64,000 nt of DNA from contig CAMHJQ010000012.1 in the NCBI GenBank assembly GCA_946185485.1, positions 29,205 through 93,204 on the forward strand, read 5' to 3'. Below are positions 1 to 8,986 of the stretch, one piece after another. Every line of letters starts with the position of its first letter. Position 1 is the stretch's first letter. The position numbers were made by a program, and so were the translations under genes. A model generated the notes under the pieces. The model searched no databases. It was not told where the DNA came from and saw only the letters and a program-made list of their open reading frames with translations. Origin of the DNA: an uncultured Prevotellaceae bacterium (GTDB lineage: Bacteria; Bacteroidota; Bacteroidia; Bacteroidales; Bacteroidaceae).

Positions 1-1639
1 GGTTGCCGTCGCTGAGGTAGATGTCGCGGATGAGCGACTGGCTGGTGCTGGCGTCCTCCATCGTCTCAAGCACATCCTCACCGATGATGGTGGGCGGGGT
101 GCTGATGTAGGTCTGGGGCGTGCCTGTGAGGATGGTAGGATCGTTCATCAGTGTGTTCTTATACCAATCCTCGAAGGCTGCACGGCGCTCGGGATCCGTC
201 TCCTCGCTGACGAGTTCATATAGGGGGACCAGTTGTTCCTTTTGGTTGAAGTCGATGAGTGCCAGATGGTCGAGCCAATCCTGCATCTCGCTCACGCTGT
301 TGCCGTTGAGCATCAGGCTCTCCTTCCATTCTTTGGCGGCAGACTCATACGCCTCGCTGTAGTCGGGGATGGACACGTCCATGTTGTCATCGTAACTGTA
401 CGACGCTGTGCTGACGAGTCCCTGACGGGCCTTCGACATCTTGTCGAGCACGCCCTGCAGGGCGTTCTTGGTGCCGTCGGCCTGTCCGCCGCCGCGCACG
501 CTGGCCTTATAGTAGAAGGCGGTGTGGTTGGAGGCCTGCGCCCTGGACATCTGTGCCTTGACCTTGGCGTCGAGGTCGCTCAGGAAGGTGCCGCCGTAGG
601 TCACCTCCAGCGAGGCCTTGGCATCGAAGGCGGTGGTCATGTTGGTGGTGTTGCAGGTAACCTGCGTGTGGAGGCGTCCGCCCAGCACGCCACCCAGGAC
701 GACGTGCGTTCCATAGTCGCGCACCAAGCGTAAAAAGCCGTTTGGCGTCGAGGGATAGCGTACGATTTTGCCACGCCTGCTATCAACCGAGTCACCGTAG
801 ATGTCGTGCATAGCCCCTTCGGTCATGTAATATTCAATTAGGTCTGCCTTACTTACGTTGAGGTTGGCGTTGCAAGTTTCGACGTTGATGTCCATCCAGG
901 CAAACTCGTTGCTCTCGTTCTGCTTGTGGGCGATGTCGAACGAGGCATCGACAGTGGCGCTGGCACCCCAGGCCTGTCCCTCGAGATGAAGCGAGGCGTT
1001 GAGTTTGCGACCCAGTTCCTCAGCGCTGGCACCGCTCTCCTCCACCTGGCTGATGTTGACAGTGGAGTAGTCGAAGGTGATGGCTTTCTCGGTGAACATA
1101 CGGTCCACCTCGAAAATGGGCAGTGTGGCGGTGCGCACGTCGCAGTAGCCGGCATAGGCGTTGTAGCCGTAGCCTATGCCACGGGCCTTGGCACCGGCCT
1201 CCTGAAAGGCGTCGTACTCCTCGTTGTTGCCGCCGTCGTTAATGACATGCTTCTGGGTGATGGGCAGGGAGATGTTTTTCGACTCGTCCTTGGGGAAGGT
1301 AATCTTCAGCGTGGCCGTGCGGTCTGTCCCTGAGGTGTTATCGAGGGAGACGATGTGGAGTGTCGTCGGGCCCATGCCGCTCTTGGGATAGACGTAGGCG
1401 GGCTGGTTGGACTCCTCGACGTCCCACTCGACGGTGGCTGTCCATTCGGCATCCTTGTCGGTGACGAGGTTGAAGTCGGTGGTGCAGCTGTAGGCCTCCA
1501 ACTGTGAGAGGGCGGACACGTTGCCGTCGATTCTCGCTTCATTGATTCTGTAGATGTCGCTGTCGCTACAGGCAGCCAGCGTGGCGCTCAGTGCCAGTGT
1601 GGCGAGGAGCGCGGGTAAATGCTTGAATGTTTTTCTCAT
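1..1639 (-). CDS. MACPF-domain secreted/lipoprotein with N-terminal BACON-like domain (partial, C-terminus beyond left edge)
   Basis: Own translation of minus frame from ATG at 1639: MRKTFKHLPALLATLALSATLAACSDSD... (lipobox LAAC). BACON-like segment ...CTTDFNLVTDKDAEWTATVEWDVEESNQPAYVYPKSGMGPTTLHIVSLDNTSGTDRTATLKITFP. MACPF signature LVRDYGTHVVLGGVLGGRLHTQ near 660-740. Absent from the ORF track because no stop lies inside the window. Confidence 0.85.
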   Translation of the reverse strand, partial: MRKTFKHLPALLATLALSATLAACSDSDIYRINEARIDGNVSALSQLEAYSCTTDFNLVTDKDAEWTATVEWDVEESNQPAYVYPKSGMGPTTLHIVSLDNTSGTDRTATLKITFPKDESKNISLPITQKHVINDGGNNEEYDAFQEAGAKARGIGYGYNAYAGYCDVRTATLPIFEVDRMFTEKAITFDYSTVNISQVEESGASAEELGRKLNASLHLEGQAWGASATVDASFDIAHKQNESNEFAWMDINVETCNANLNVSKADLIEYYMTEGAMHDIYGDSVDSRRGKIVRYPSTPNGFLRLVRDYGTHVVLGGVLGGRLHTQVTCNTTNMTTAFDAKASLEVTYGGTFLSDLDAKVKAQMSRAQASNHTAFYYKASVRGGGQADGTKNALQGVLDKMSKARQGLVSTASYSYDDNMDVSIPDYSEAYESAAKEWKESLMLNGNSVSEMQDWLDHLALIDFNQKEQLVPLYELVSEETDPERRAAFEDWYKNTLMNDPTILTGTPQTYISTPPTIIGEDVLETMEDASTSQSLIRDIYLSDGN

Positions 1640-1693
1640 TTTTGTTGAATGTTAATATACTATTTTCGATTTACTATTTTTATTTTCGATTTT

Positions 1694-4177
1694 CTACCAC
1701 ATGCGCCAAGTGGGGAAGGCTATACGATAGCCGTTGAGGTACCAGCAGTCTGAGGGGGCATCGGCTGGGTAGCAGTTGCCATTCCAAATATTAATCCAGT
1801 AAGTTTCTCTGAATAGAGACCGGTTTTGCAACTCCTCGCCTGGGAATCTCGGGGTACTCCAGTCGTGTTGGGCAATCCTTGTGAGGTGCAGGCCGTCCAC
1901 GCTGGTATCCGACCATCCTTCGTCGCCACGGTCATAGACGCGCGTCATGCGGAACATCAGCACCGGTGCATTCCACATGTCGCCGTTAAAGGTGCGGAGC
2001 GACCACTTGGTACGGTTGTAGAAGTAGTTGCGCACGTCGGTGGCGTGGATATCGGCGGTGCTGCGTGGCTGACGTGGATTTTGGGGGGTATTATTGGCTA
2101 AGTTGTCGAACTGATGGAGGCTCTGACGGGCGTAGGAGTCCTCAGCATAAGTTTTCACCATCTGCTCGTTGGCAATATCCTCTAAGTAGATGGGTACGTC
2201 GCTGTATTGCTCGTGGGTGTAGAATACGGTCTCGGCATCGGGTTTGCTGGGGTACACGTCGGACAGATACCAGTAGAAGTAGTTATCTCCTTTCTGGTTG
2301 AACCTCACCCAGCGCAGCAGCCGCTGCTTGCCAGAACCATCGTCGTAGGCGATGCTGGCGGTCATGCTGCCCTCGCGCGGATCGCCGTTTTGTGCCGTCA
2401 GTTGCTGGAAGTAGTCGCGTATCTCTACCTCGCAGTACTGCAGTAGGTTCCACCAACTGCTGCCCCAAAATGGCCAACCGGTCTCGGCTTTCATATCATC
2501 GTTAGAAAGACTGCTGAAGCGGGCAAGTCCGTGGCAGAACTGCTCAAGCCAGAAGGCACCGCGTATGGCCTGCATGCGTGTGGGCAGGTTGGTGGCCCGC
2601 TTGTGGTCGGCGCTATAGGTGATGCCATCGAAACTGATGAGGTCGGCGAAGGGTGCCTTCTCGCCTACATGTTGGGGATCGGTGTCTGGGTTGCCGGCCT
2701 GGTAGATGACCACCCACTTGTGGCCATACTGGTCTTGCAGGATGTCGCCGTGGCTATAGTGGGGGAAGCCTGAGAAGTCGCTTAGGTTCATGCCCTTGCT
2801 CTCGCGCGGCGGCGTGTTCCTCAGATCCTCCATGTCGAGTTTGTCCACATCGCGGTTATATACGAACACATCCTCGCAGTTGGGCAGCCGCTTGTACTTG
2901 TCGAAGGTGGCGGGCGTCTCCCTACTGCCCTTGGCCAGCGTGGCGCCGGTGGCGTAGCGGCACACCCACATCTTGAACGAGCCCTCGTCGGCCGTCACGG
3001 AGGTGATGTAGTGGTTCTTGGTCATGGCGTAGATGTCGAACGCCTCGGTCTCGTGGTTGGTGGTCTGCTTGTAGAGGGTCTCCGTCTTGAGGTTCGTGCC
3101 AGAATACTTGGCTACGTTCAGCGTGATGTTGTTGCCGCTCATGGTGGCCGAGTTGTAGACCAGGTGCAGGCCGTCCTCCTCCAGTTCTGCTGCCATCTGC
3201 TCCTTCGAGAGTCCGAAGATCTCCTTGAACACGCTGCTGGGCATCGTCTGGTACACGTCCTTGAAGAAGACGTCGTTGTTGTACTTGAAGACCTTCGTAT
3301 AGTCGAAGTCTTTGAAGTATTTCAGCGTCTTGTAGCCGTTGTTGGTAGAGAGGTTCGCGGCCCAGGTCTCGGAGTGCGTCATGGCATACAGCAGCTCGGC
3401 CAGGTTCTGCATGTGCTCGGTCTTGGTGCCCAGGCTCTTGGGCATGATGTGGGTGAGGCGCACGCGGTTCACTGTCTTGTTGACGGTCTTGACGTAGGGC
3501 GAGGGCAGCTTGCTGAGCGTGATCCAGTGGCTGTCGCCCTTGCTGGCAGGACCGAAGGCGGGGCGCACGCAGATCCAGTAGTCCCACAGTCCGTCGACGT
3601 TCTGCTTCTTCACCACGTCGCCGAAGCGGTAGTAGGCCGTGCCGTCGAACGAGCCGTTGGCACCGTCGCCTATCTGCTCCGGGGTCTTGTAGACAATCTG
3701 CTTCAGGCCGGGCATCTGCCTGATGCTCACATCAACGATGGCGAGCGACGTGCCGCCGGTCTGGCGGTAGGTAAGCGTGCCCACGAGGTCGTTCTGGTAG
3801 GTGTACGTCGTGGTGGAGGCCGTGACGGCGGTACCCGTCAGCCCGGCAAAGCGCTCGGCAGCGGTTTCGATGTCGGCGGTGTTGACGATGCGCACGGCGG
3901 TGTTCGTGCCGTCGGCATCGCCGATGGCGGGAGCGTAGGTGGCATTCCGCCAGTCATCGGGCATCACGTCGTCGGTGAGCTGGCCCACCACCTGCCAGAA
4001 CGTGGCAGCATCGGCCATGTCCTGGTCGGTCTGCTGCTCTGCCTGTTGCTCCTTCTCCTCCTCGGAGAGTTCCTTGTTGTTGTCGCTGCACGAGGCGACG
4101 ACGATGCTGAGGCCGCACGTCATGGCGGTCATCAGTACAAAGTCAAATAATCTTTTTGTCATATTCTCAATTCTCAA
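1694..4177 (-). CDS. Large putative lipoprotein, paralog A; family not recognised; N-terminal half nearly identical to the next gene
   Basis: 827 aa ORF; signal peptide ending VVASC; N-terminal ~430 aa nearly identical to ORF 4202..6559, C-terminus unrelated. Confidence 0.85.
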   Translation of the reverse strand: MRIENMTKRLFDFVLMTAMTCGLSIVVASCSDNNKELSEEEKEQQAEQQTDQDMADAATFWQVVGQLTDDVMPDDWRNATYAPAIGDADGTNTAVRIVNTADIETAAERFAGLTGTAVTASTTTYTYQNDLVGTLTYRQTGGTSLAIVDVSIRQMPGLKQIVYKTPEQIGDGANGSFDGTAYYRFGDVVKKQNVDGLWDYWICVRPAFGPASKGDSHWITLSKLPSPYVKTVNKTVNRVRLTHIMPKSLGTKTEHMQNLAELLYAMTHSETWAANLSTNNGYKTLKYFKDFDYTKVFKYNNDVFFKDVYQTMPSSVFKEIFGLSKEQMAAELEEDGLHLVYNSATMSGNNITLNVAKYSGTNLKTETLYKQTTNHETEAFDIYAMTKNHYITSVTADEGSFKMWVCRYATGATLAKGSRETPATFDKYKRLPNCEDVFVYNRDVDKLDMEDLRNTPPRESKGMNLSDFSGFPHYSHGDILQDQYGHKWVVIYQAGNPDTDPQHVGEKAPFADLISFDGITYSADHKRATNLPTRMQAIRGAFWLEQFCHGLARFSSLSNDDMKAETGWPFWGSSWWNLLQYCEVEIRDYFQQLTAQNGDPREGSMTASIAYDDGSGKQRLLRWVRFNQKGDNYFYWYLSDVYPSKPDAETVFYTHEQYSDVPIYLEDIANEQMVKTYAEDSYARQSLHQFDNLANNTPQNPRQPRSTADIHATDVRNYFYNRTKWSLRTFNGDMWNAPVLMFRMTRVYDRGDEGWSDTSVDGLHLTRIAQHDWSTPRFPGEELQNRSLFRETYWINIWNGNCYPADAPSDCWYLNGYRIAFPTWRMW

Positions 4178-4201
4178 TTTTCAATCTTCAATTCTCTTGG
4201 A

Positions 4202-6559
4202 CTACTGTTCTTTCTTCACCCACACGCTCTCGTACTGGGTTTTCTTCTTCCCATCCTCGGTGAAGGTGAGTTCGCGAGAGGTGACATTCATCCAAGTCCA
4301 TCTGTTGGGAGACTCCGCAGCTTCATTCCTTATCGCTTGTTTGGGATGGTTACGATAGTCCTTAGTGAAGTCTAACACCGGGAAATGCGTATAATCTTTG
4401 TTACCCAACATTTTGTGAACCCAATACATGGCCACTTTAACTATGTGGTACGGGCGGGTGGCGATATCGTTGAGTTTGTTGCCCTTGTACTCAAAGAGAC
4501 CCATGTCCTTCCACGTAAAGTGGCTTGTCACTTGACACTGTTCCGCTTCATTAAGTTGGCCAAGGAGGTTGTTCTGATAGGTGTTGCCTTCCTTGAAACA
4601 GATGAGATAAGGCACCCAGTGCTGGGTGTGGCCTGTCAGCGATGTGCTGTATCTCATCCTGTCTGCCAGCATACAGTCAACGGGAGCATATAGAATGACA
4701 TCAGCGTCGGTGGGATCATTGGCGTCTTTTTCGTACAGATAATCCCAGGTGTATGGCGTAATATGCTCATTGGCAGCACCTACGGCACTGCCCATATGTA
4801 CATTCGTGATAATATGGTCTTCGTCAAATAGTATTTTTACAAGGTTCTTACGTATGTCTTCGTCCTCAGGCGCCACCTGCCTGACGTAGTCTGGATGATG
4901 GTCGGCCATGCGTGCCGCCACATTTTCGCACATGTCGTCATCCATCAGGATATTGGCAATCCACTTGGTGACGGTCTCAGCCGATGCCATGTCGTCATTA
5001 TATACCACATCTTTTCCAGGGATGTCATATTCCGACCACGGGAACTCCTTTGTGGTGTGGGTCGCCTGGTCGTTGAGGGTGATGAAGCGTGCCATGCCGC
5101 CGAAGGTGGGGGTCTCTACGCAGACGTAGAAGCGGTCCTGATACCTGATGATGTCGCCGCAGTGGTAGTAGCACTGGTCGTTGTTGGCAGCGTCGGTGAT
5201 CTGCGGTGCGATGTTTCGCAGGTTTGTCAGGTCAAGGTCGGCCACGTCGCGGTTATACACAAATACATCCTCGCAGTTGGGCAGCCGCTTGTACTTGTCG
5301 AAGGTGGCGGGCGTCTCCCTACTGCCCTTGGCCAGCGTGGCGCCGGTGGCGTAGCGGCACACCCACATCTTGAACGAGCCCTCGTCGGCCGTCACGGAGG
5401 TGATGTAGTGGTTCTTGGTCATGGCGTAGATGTCGAACGCCTCGGTCTCGTGGTTGGTGGTCTGCTTGTAGAGGGTCTCCGTCTTGAGGTTCGTGCCAGA
5501 ATACTTGGCTACGTTCAGCGTGATGTTGTTGCCGCTCATGGTGGCCGAGTTGTAGACCAGGTGCAGGCCGTCCTCCTCCAGTTCTGCTGCCATCTGCTCC
5601 TTCGAGAGTCCGAATATCTCCTTGAACGTGGCATCAGGCATCCCCTGGCACACGCTGCTGAAGTAGGCGGCGTTGTTGTACTGGTAGACTTTCTTGTAGT
5701 CGAAGTCCTTGAAGTATTTCAGGGTCTTGTAGCCGTCGTTGGTGGCGAGGTTCGCGGCCCAGGTCTCGGAGTGGGTCATGGCATACAGCAGTTCGGCCAT
5801 GTTCTGCATGTGCTCGCGGTTGGTACCCAGGCTCTTAGGCATGATGTGGGTGAGTTTCACGCGGTTCACCGTCTTGTTCACGGTCTTCACGTAGGGCGAT
5901 GGCAGCTTGCTGAGCGTGATCCAGTGGCTGTCGCCCTTGCTGGCAGGACCGAAGGCGGGGCGCACGCAGATCCAGTAGTCCCACAGTCCGTCGACGTTCT
6001 GCTTCTTCACCACGTCGCCGAAGCGGTAGTAGGCCGTGCCGTTGAACGAGCCGTTGGCGCCGTCGGCTATCTGCTCGGGGGTCTTGTAGACAATCTGCTT
6101 CAGACCGGGCATCTGCTTGATGTCCACATCGACGGTGGCGAGCGACGCACCGCCGGTCTGGCGGTAGGTGAGCGTGCCCACGAGGTCGTTCTGGTAGGTA
6201 TGCGTCGTGGTGGAGGCCGTGACGGCGGCTCCCGTCAGCTGTGCGAAGCGCTCAGCGGCGGTCTCGATGTCGGAGGTGTTGACGATGCGCACGGTGTTGT
6301 CCGTGCCGTCGGCATCGCCGATGGCGGGAGCGTAGGTGGCATTCCGCCAGTCGTCGGGCATCACGTCGTCGGTGAGCTGGCCCACCACCTGCCAGAACGT
6401 GGCGGCATCGGCCATGTCCTGGTCGGCCTCCAGCTCGGCCTGTTGCTGCTTCTCCTCCTCGGAGAGTTCCTTGTCTTTGTCGCTGCACGAGGCGGCGACG
6501 AGGCTGAGGCCGCACATCAGCACGGCTGCAAGCACAATATTCGATAGTTTTCTTGTCAT
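4202..6559 (-). CDS. Large putative lipoprotein, paralog B; family not recognised
   Basis: 785 aa ORF; signal peptide ending LVAASC; shares N-terminal half with ORF 1694..4177. Confidence 0.85.
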   Translation of the reverse strand: MTRKLSNIVLAAVLMCGLSLVAASCSDKDKELSEEEKQQQAELEADQDMADAATFWQVVGQLTDDVMPDDWRNATYAPAIGDADGTDNTVRIVNTSDIETAAERFAQLTGAAVTASTTTHTYQNDLVGTLTYRQTGGASLATVDVDIKQMPGLKQIVYKTPEQIADGANGSFNGTAYYRFGDVVKKQNVDGLWDYWICVRPAFGPASKGDSHWITLSKLPSPYVKTVNKTVNRVKLTHIMPKSLGTNREHMQNMAELLYAMTHSETWAANLATNDGYKTLKYFKDFDYKKVYQYNNAAYFSSVCQGMPDATFKEIFGLSKEQMAAELEEDGLHLVYNSATMSGNNITLNVAKYSGTNLKTETLYKQTTNHETEAFDIYAMTKNHYITSVTADEGSFKMWVCRYATGATLAKGSRETPATFDKYKRLPNCEDVFVYNRDVADLDLTNLRNIAPQITDAANNDQCYYHCGDIIRYQDRFYVCVETPTFGGMARFITLNDQATHTTKEFPWSEYDIPGKDVVYNDDMASAETVTKWIANILMDDDMCENVAARMADHHPDYVRQVAPEDEDIRKNLVKILFDEDHIITNVHMGSAVGAANEHITPYTWDYLYEKDANDPTDADVILYAPVDCMLADRMRYSTSLTGHTQHWVPYLICFKEGNTYQNNLLGQLNEAEQCQVTSHFTWKDMGLFEYKGNKLNDIATRPYHIVKVAMYWVHKMLGNKDYTHFPVLDFTKDYRNHPKQAIRNEAAESPNRWTWMNVTSRELTFTEDGKKKTQYESVWVKKEQ

Positions 6560-6601
6560 AATGGTCTTATACTTTATTATATTATATATAGTTAAGCCTG
6601 T

Positions 6602-8986
6602 TTACTTTTCATAGATGATGAACTCACCGGGGTTGGCTGACGAGAGGTTGCCGAAGTGGTTGGCATTGACAATCCGGGCATGGGAGGCGATGGTGTGCTT
6701 GGCCAGATAAAGGAACAGGTCGTGGTAGTTAGTCCGTGGATTCTCAGAGAGACTGTTGTAGAAGTTCAGCGAGAAGCGGTCGCAGAGCCATCCCCCCTTC
6801 ACACTCCAGTTGTCGCCCCACGACTGCTCGTAGCGGTTGGCGCCGCTGATGCCCAAGGCCCCGTCGATGCCGTCGAGCGCGCTGATGACGCTCTCGCCGT
6901 AGCAGGGCTCTGCCACCACGAGTAGTTTGCGGCAGGTGGGGGCATCGCTGCTGCGCATCAGCCAGGCGGTCTGCTTCAGCTGTGCGGAGGTGAACCCGTT
7001 GTTCAAGTCATCGTTGCGCCATTTGAAGGCATTGGTACCACCGTGTCCGCTCCAGAAGAGCAGCACGTTCTGTCCGGCATCGCGAGGCAGTACTGTGGGA
7101 AGGCGGCTGGACTCGACACCCAGGAGGATGCTGCTGATGTCGGCGGCACTCAGGCCGGCATTGTCGTAGTCGATGACGGCGGCGGGCAGTCCGTCGGTGC
7201 CGCCCATCAGGTCGGGACCGTTGTCGTCGGCACGTATCACATAGTTCTTGTCGGAGGCAGTGGCCTTGTCGACGACGAGGATGATGTGGTCGTCGTCGAA
7301 TCCGCCCTTGCGCAACAGTTGGTACATCATCATCACGTCACTCATGTGGCGCACGTTATCCGTCTCATGGCTGCCCTGCACGAGCACGGCATACTGGTCG
7401 GTCAGTGCAGGATAGGTGATGTTAGTGCCCTGGCCCGACTGGTTGGTGAAGTCTGCCTCGGCCTGGTTCTGGTCGTAGAGGTATTTCCACGCCTCCCTAT
7501 TGTTGACAAGGCGCTTGCTGCCGTTGTCGTCGAAATAGCCGAGGCGAATGAAATCGTTCCCCACAATCTGCCATTGCAGATAGGTGGTGTGCGACGCGGG
7601 TGCGTAGGACGCCGGGGCGAAGGCGATGTCGCCAGAGGCTCCCCTGAAGGGGGGCAGTTGGCCGTTCTCCATGCTCTTGAGGTAGCTGGCCATCTCGATG
7701 TCGTCCCACACGGCAGGGTCCAGCTTGCCGCCGTTGCCCTTGGTAATGGCGATGATGGCGTCGTTGATGCTGCCCACGGCGGGATTGTGCTCACGGTAGA
7801 AAGAGGCGAAGGCTGCCAGCATCAGGCCGTCGTAGAGTTTGCTTTCAGCTAAAGTGGGGTACCAGGCGAAAAAATGCCGATAGCTCTCCTCGAAACCTGT
7901 GGTAGGGTCAGAGTATGGTGAGAAGCCGACCAGGTGTTTCAGCAAATGATTTTCGTCGTTATTGATGAGTTCTTGTTGGTTGATGTTGGGAACGACGAAA
8001 AAGCTGTTGCGGGCTATGATTCTGGATTGTATACTGCCCTCATCCTCATCGAATTTGTCAGGGGTGTAGCCCAAGTCATCCCAGTTCTTTTCTTTGATAA
8101 TCCGCTGGCGGAGTAGGGGTATCAAATCGTAAAGCTGCTGAAGGTTATCCATTACACAGTACTGAGCCTTCTCGTCAAATCGGCTGGTGCTGGATCTTGC
8201 GGCGCAGTACTTTGCCATCACCGAAGCCAGTTCGTCGATGCTTTGGTACTGCATGATGGACTCTATGTTGATGCCATAGTTCTCAGCGAAGAAGGGAACC
8301 CAGTATTCAAAAGTCTGCCCGTAGGTGGTGGCCGGTGAAAAGAAGTAGCATGTGTTGTCTGTCTCGTCCCAAAACTCATTAAAGATGGCATACGAGCTCA
8401 TCATGGTCTCTACCAGCGTGGCGTCGCTCTCGGTGAGCGCCCACAGGAAGGGTTCTTCGGTTTTGTTGTCTTTCACCTTCTTGACGGCATAGCGGCGCAG
8501 GACTTCCTCGTTGGTGGCGGTGGGTACGATGAGCGGCTTCTGCGTGTTCTGGCATGCTGGGGCGAAGGCATCTACGGCATCATTGCCAAAGGGGCCGATG
8601 ATGGCCGTGATGTCGTCGCGCCCTGCCAGCGTTTTGCTTAGGGCAGCCAGGTCTTCCGTGTCTTCGTCATACCATTCTATCTTCAGGCTGATGGCCAGGG
8701 TGTCATGACGCTGCGCTTTGGTTAGTTTATTCGTAAACCATCTCGCCGTGCGATCCAATTGTTCCTTCGAGGTGGCATTGCTCAGTGGAGCCACTACGGC
8801 CACGGTCTTCTCCACCCAATGGCGGGCAGGCACAATCTCGGTCACGGTGTCGCCGTCCTTACTGCAGGAAATGAAGAGTGAAGAATGAAGAATGAAGAAT
8901 GCTGCGCACAGCATCGTCATCAACATCCTGTACCTCCTACTTCTCTTAAATAGCGCTACAGCGGTAGCAAATTCTTCGTTCTTCAT
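6602..8986 (-). CDS. Lipoprotein with N-terminal periplasmic-binding-protein type I (LivJ-like) domain fused to C-terminal legumain-like peptidase C13 domain
   Basis: Lipobox LFISC. N-terminal part IIGPFGNDAVDAFAPACQNTQKPLIVPTATNEEV...PFLWALTESDA resembles Peripla_BP_6. C-terminal part YAVLVQGSHETDNVRHMSDVMMMYQLLRKGGFDDDHIILVVDK...QNVLLFWSGHGGTNAF...KLLVVAEPCYGESV...ISGANRYEQSW matches the C13 layout (HGG His; E-x-C Cys). Confidence 0.8.
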   Translation of the reverse strand: MKNEEFATAVALFKRSRRYRMLMTMLCAAFFILHSSLFISCSKDGDTVTEIVPARHWVEKTVAVVAPLSNATSKEQLDRTARWFTNKLTKAQRHDTLAISLKIEWYDEDTEDLAALSKTLAGRDDITAIIGPFGNDAVDAFAPACQNTQKPLIVPTATNEEVLRRYAVKKVKDNKTEEPFLWALTESDATLVETMMSSYAIFNEFWDETDNTCYFFSPATTYGQTFEYWVPFFAENYGINIESIMQYQSIDELASVMAKYCAARSSTSRFDEKAQYCVMDNLQQLYDLIPLLRQRIIKEKNWDDLGYTPDKFDEDEGSIQSRIIARNSFFVVPNINQQELINNDENHLLKHLVGFSPYSDPTTGFEESYRHFFAWYPTLAESKLYDGLMLAAFASFYREHNPAVGSINDAIIAITKGNGGKLDPAVWDDIEMASYLKSMENGQLPPFRGASGDIAFAPASYAPASHTTYLQWQIVGNDFIRLGYFDDNGSKRLVNNREAWKYLYDQNQAEADFTNQSGQGTNITYPALTDQYAVLVQGSHETDNVRHMSDVMMMYQLLRKGGFDDDHIILVVDKATASDKNYVIRADDNGPDLMGGTDGLPAAVIDYDNAGLSAADISSILLGVESSRLPTVLPRDAGQNVLLFWSGHGGTNAFKWRNDDLNNGFTSAQLKQTAWLMRSSDAPTCRKLLVVAEPCYGESVISALDGIDGALGISGANRYEQSWGDNWSVKGGWLCDRFSLNFYNSLSENPRTNYHDLFLYLAKHTIASHARIVNANHFGNLSSANPGEFIIYEK

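Noticed and set aside
4895-6547. 550 aa plus-strand ORF opposite paralog B (and the similar ORF 3011..4150 opposite paralog A)
   Set aside because: Antisense shadow of a supported lipoprotein gene; V/H/G/L-rich composition, no family resemblance, mirrored in both paralogs because the sense strands are duplicated.
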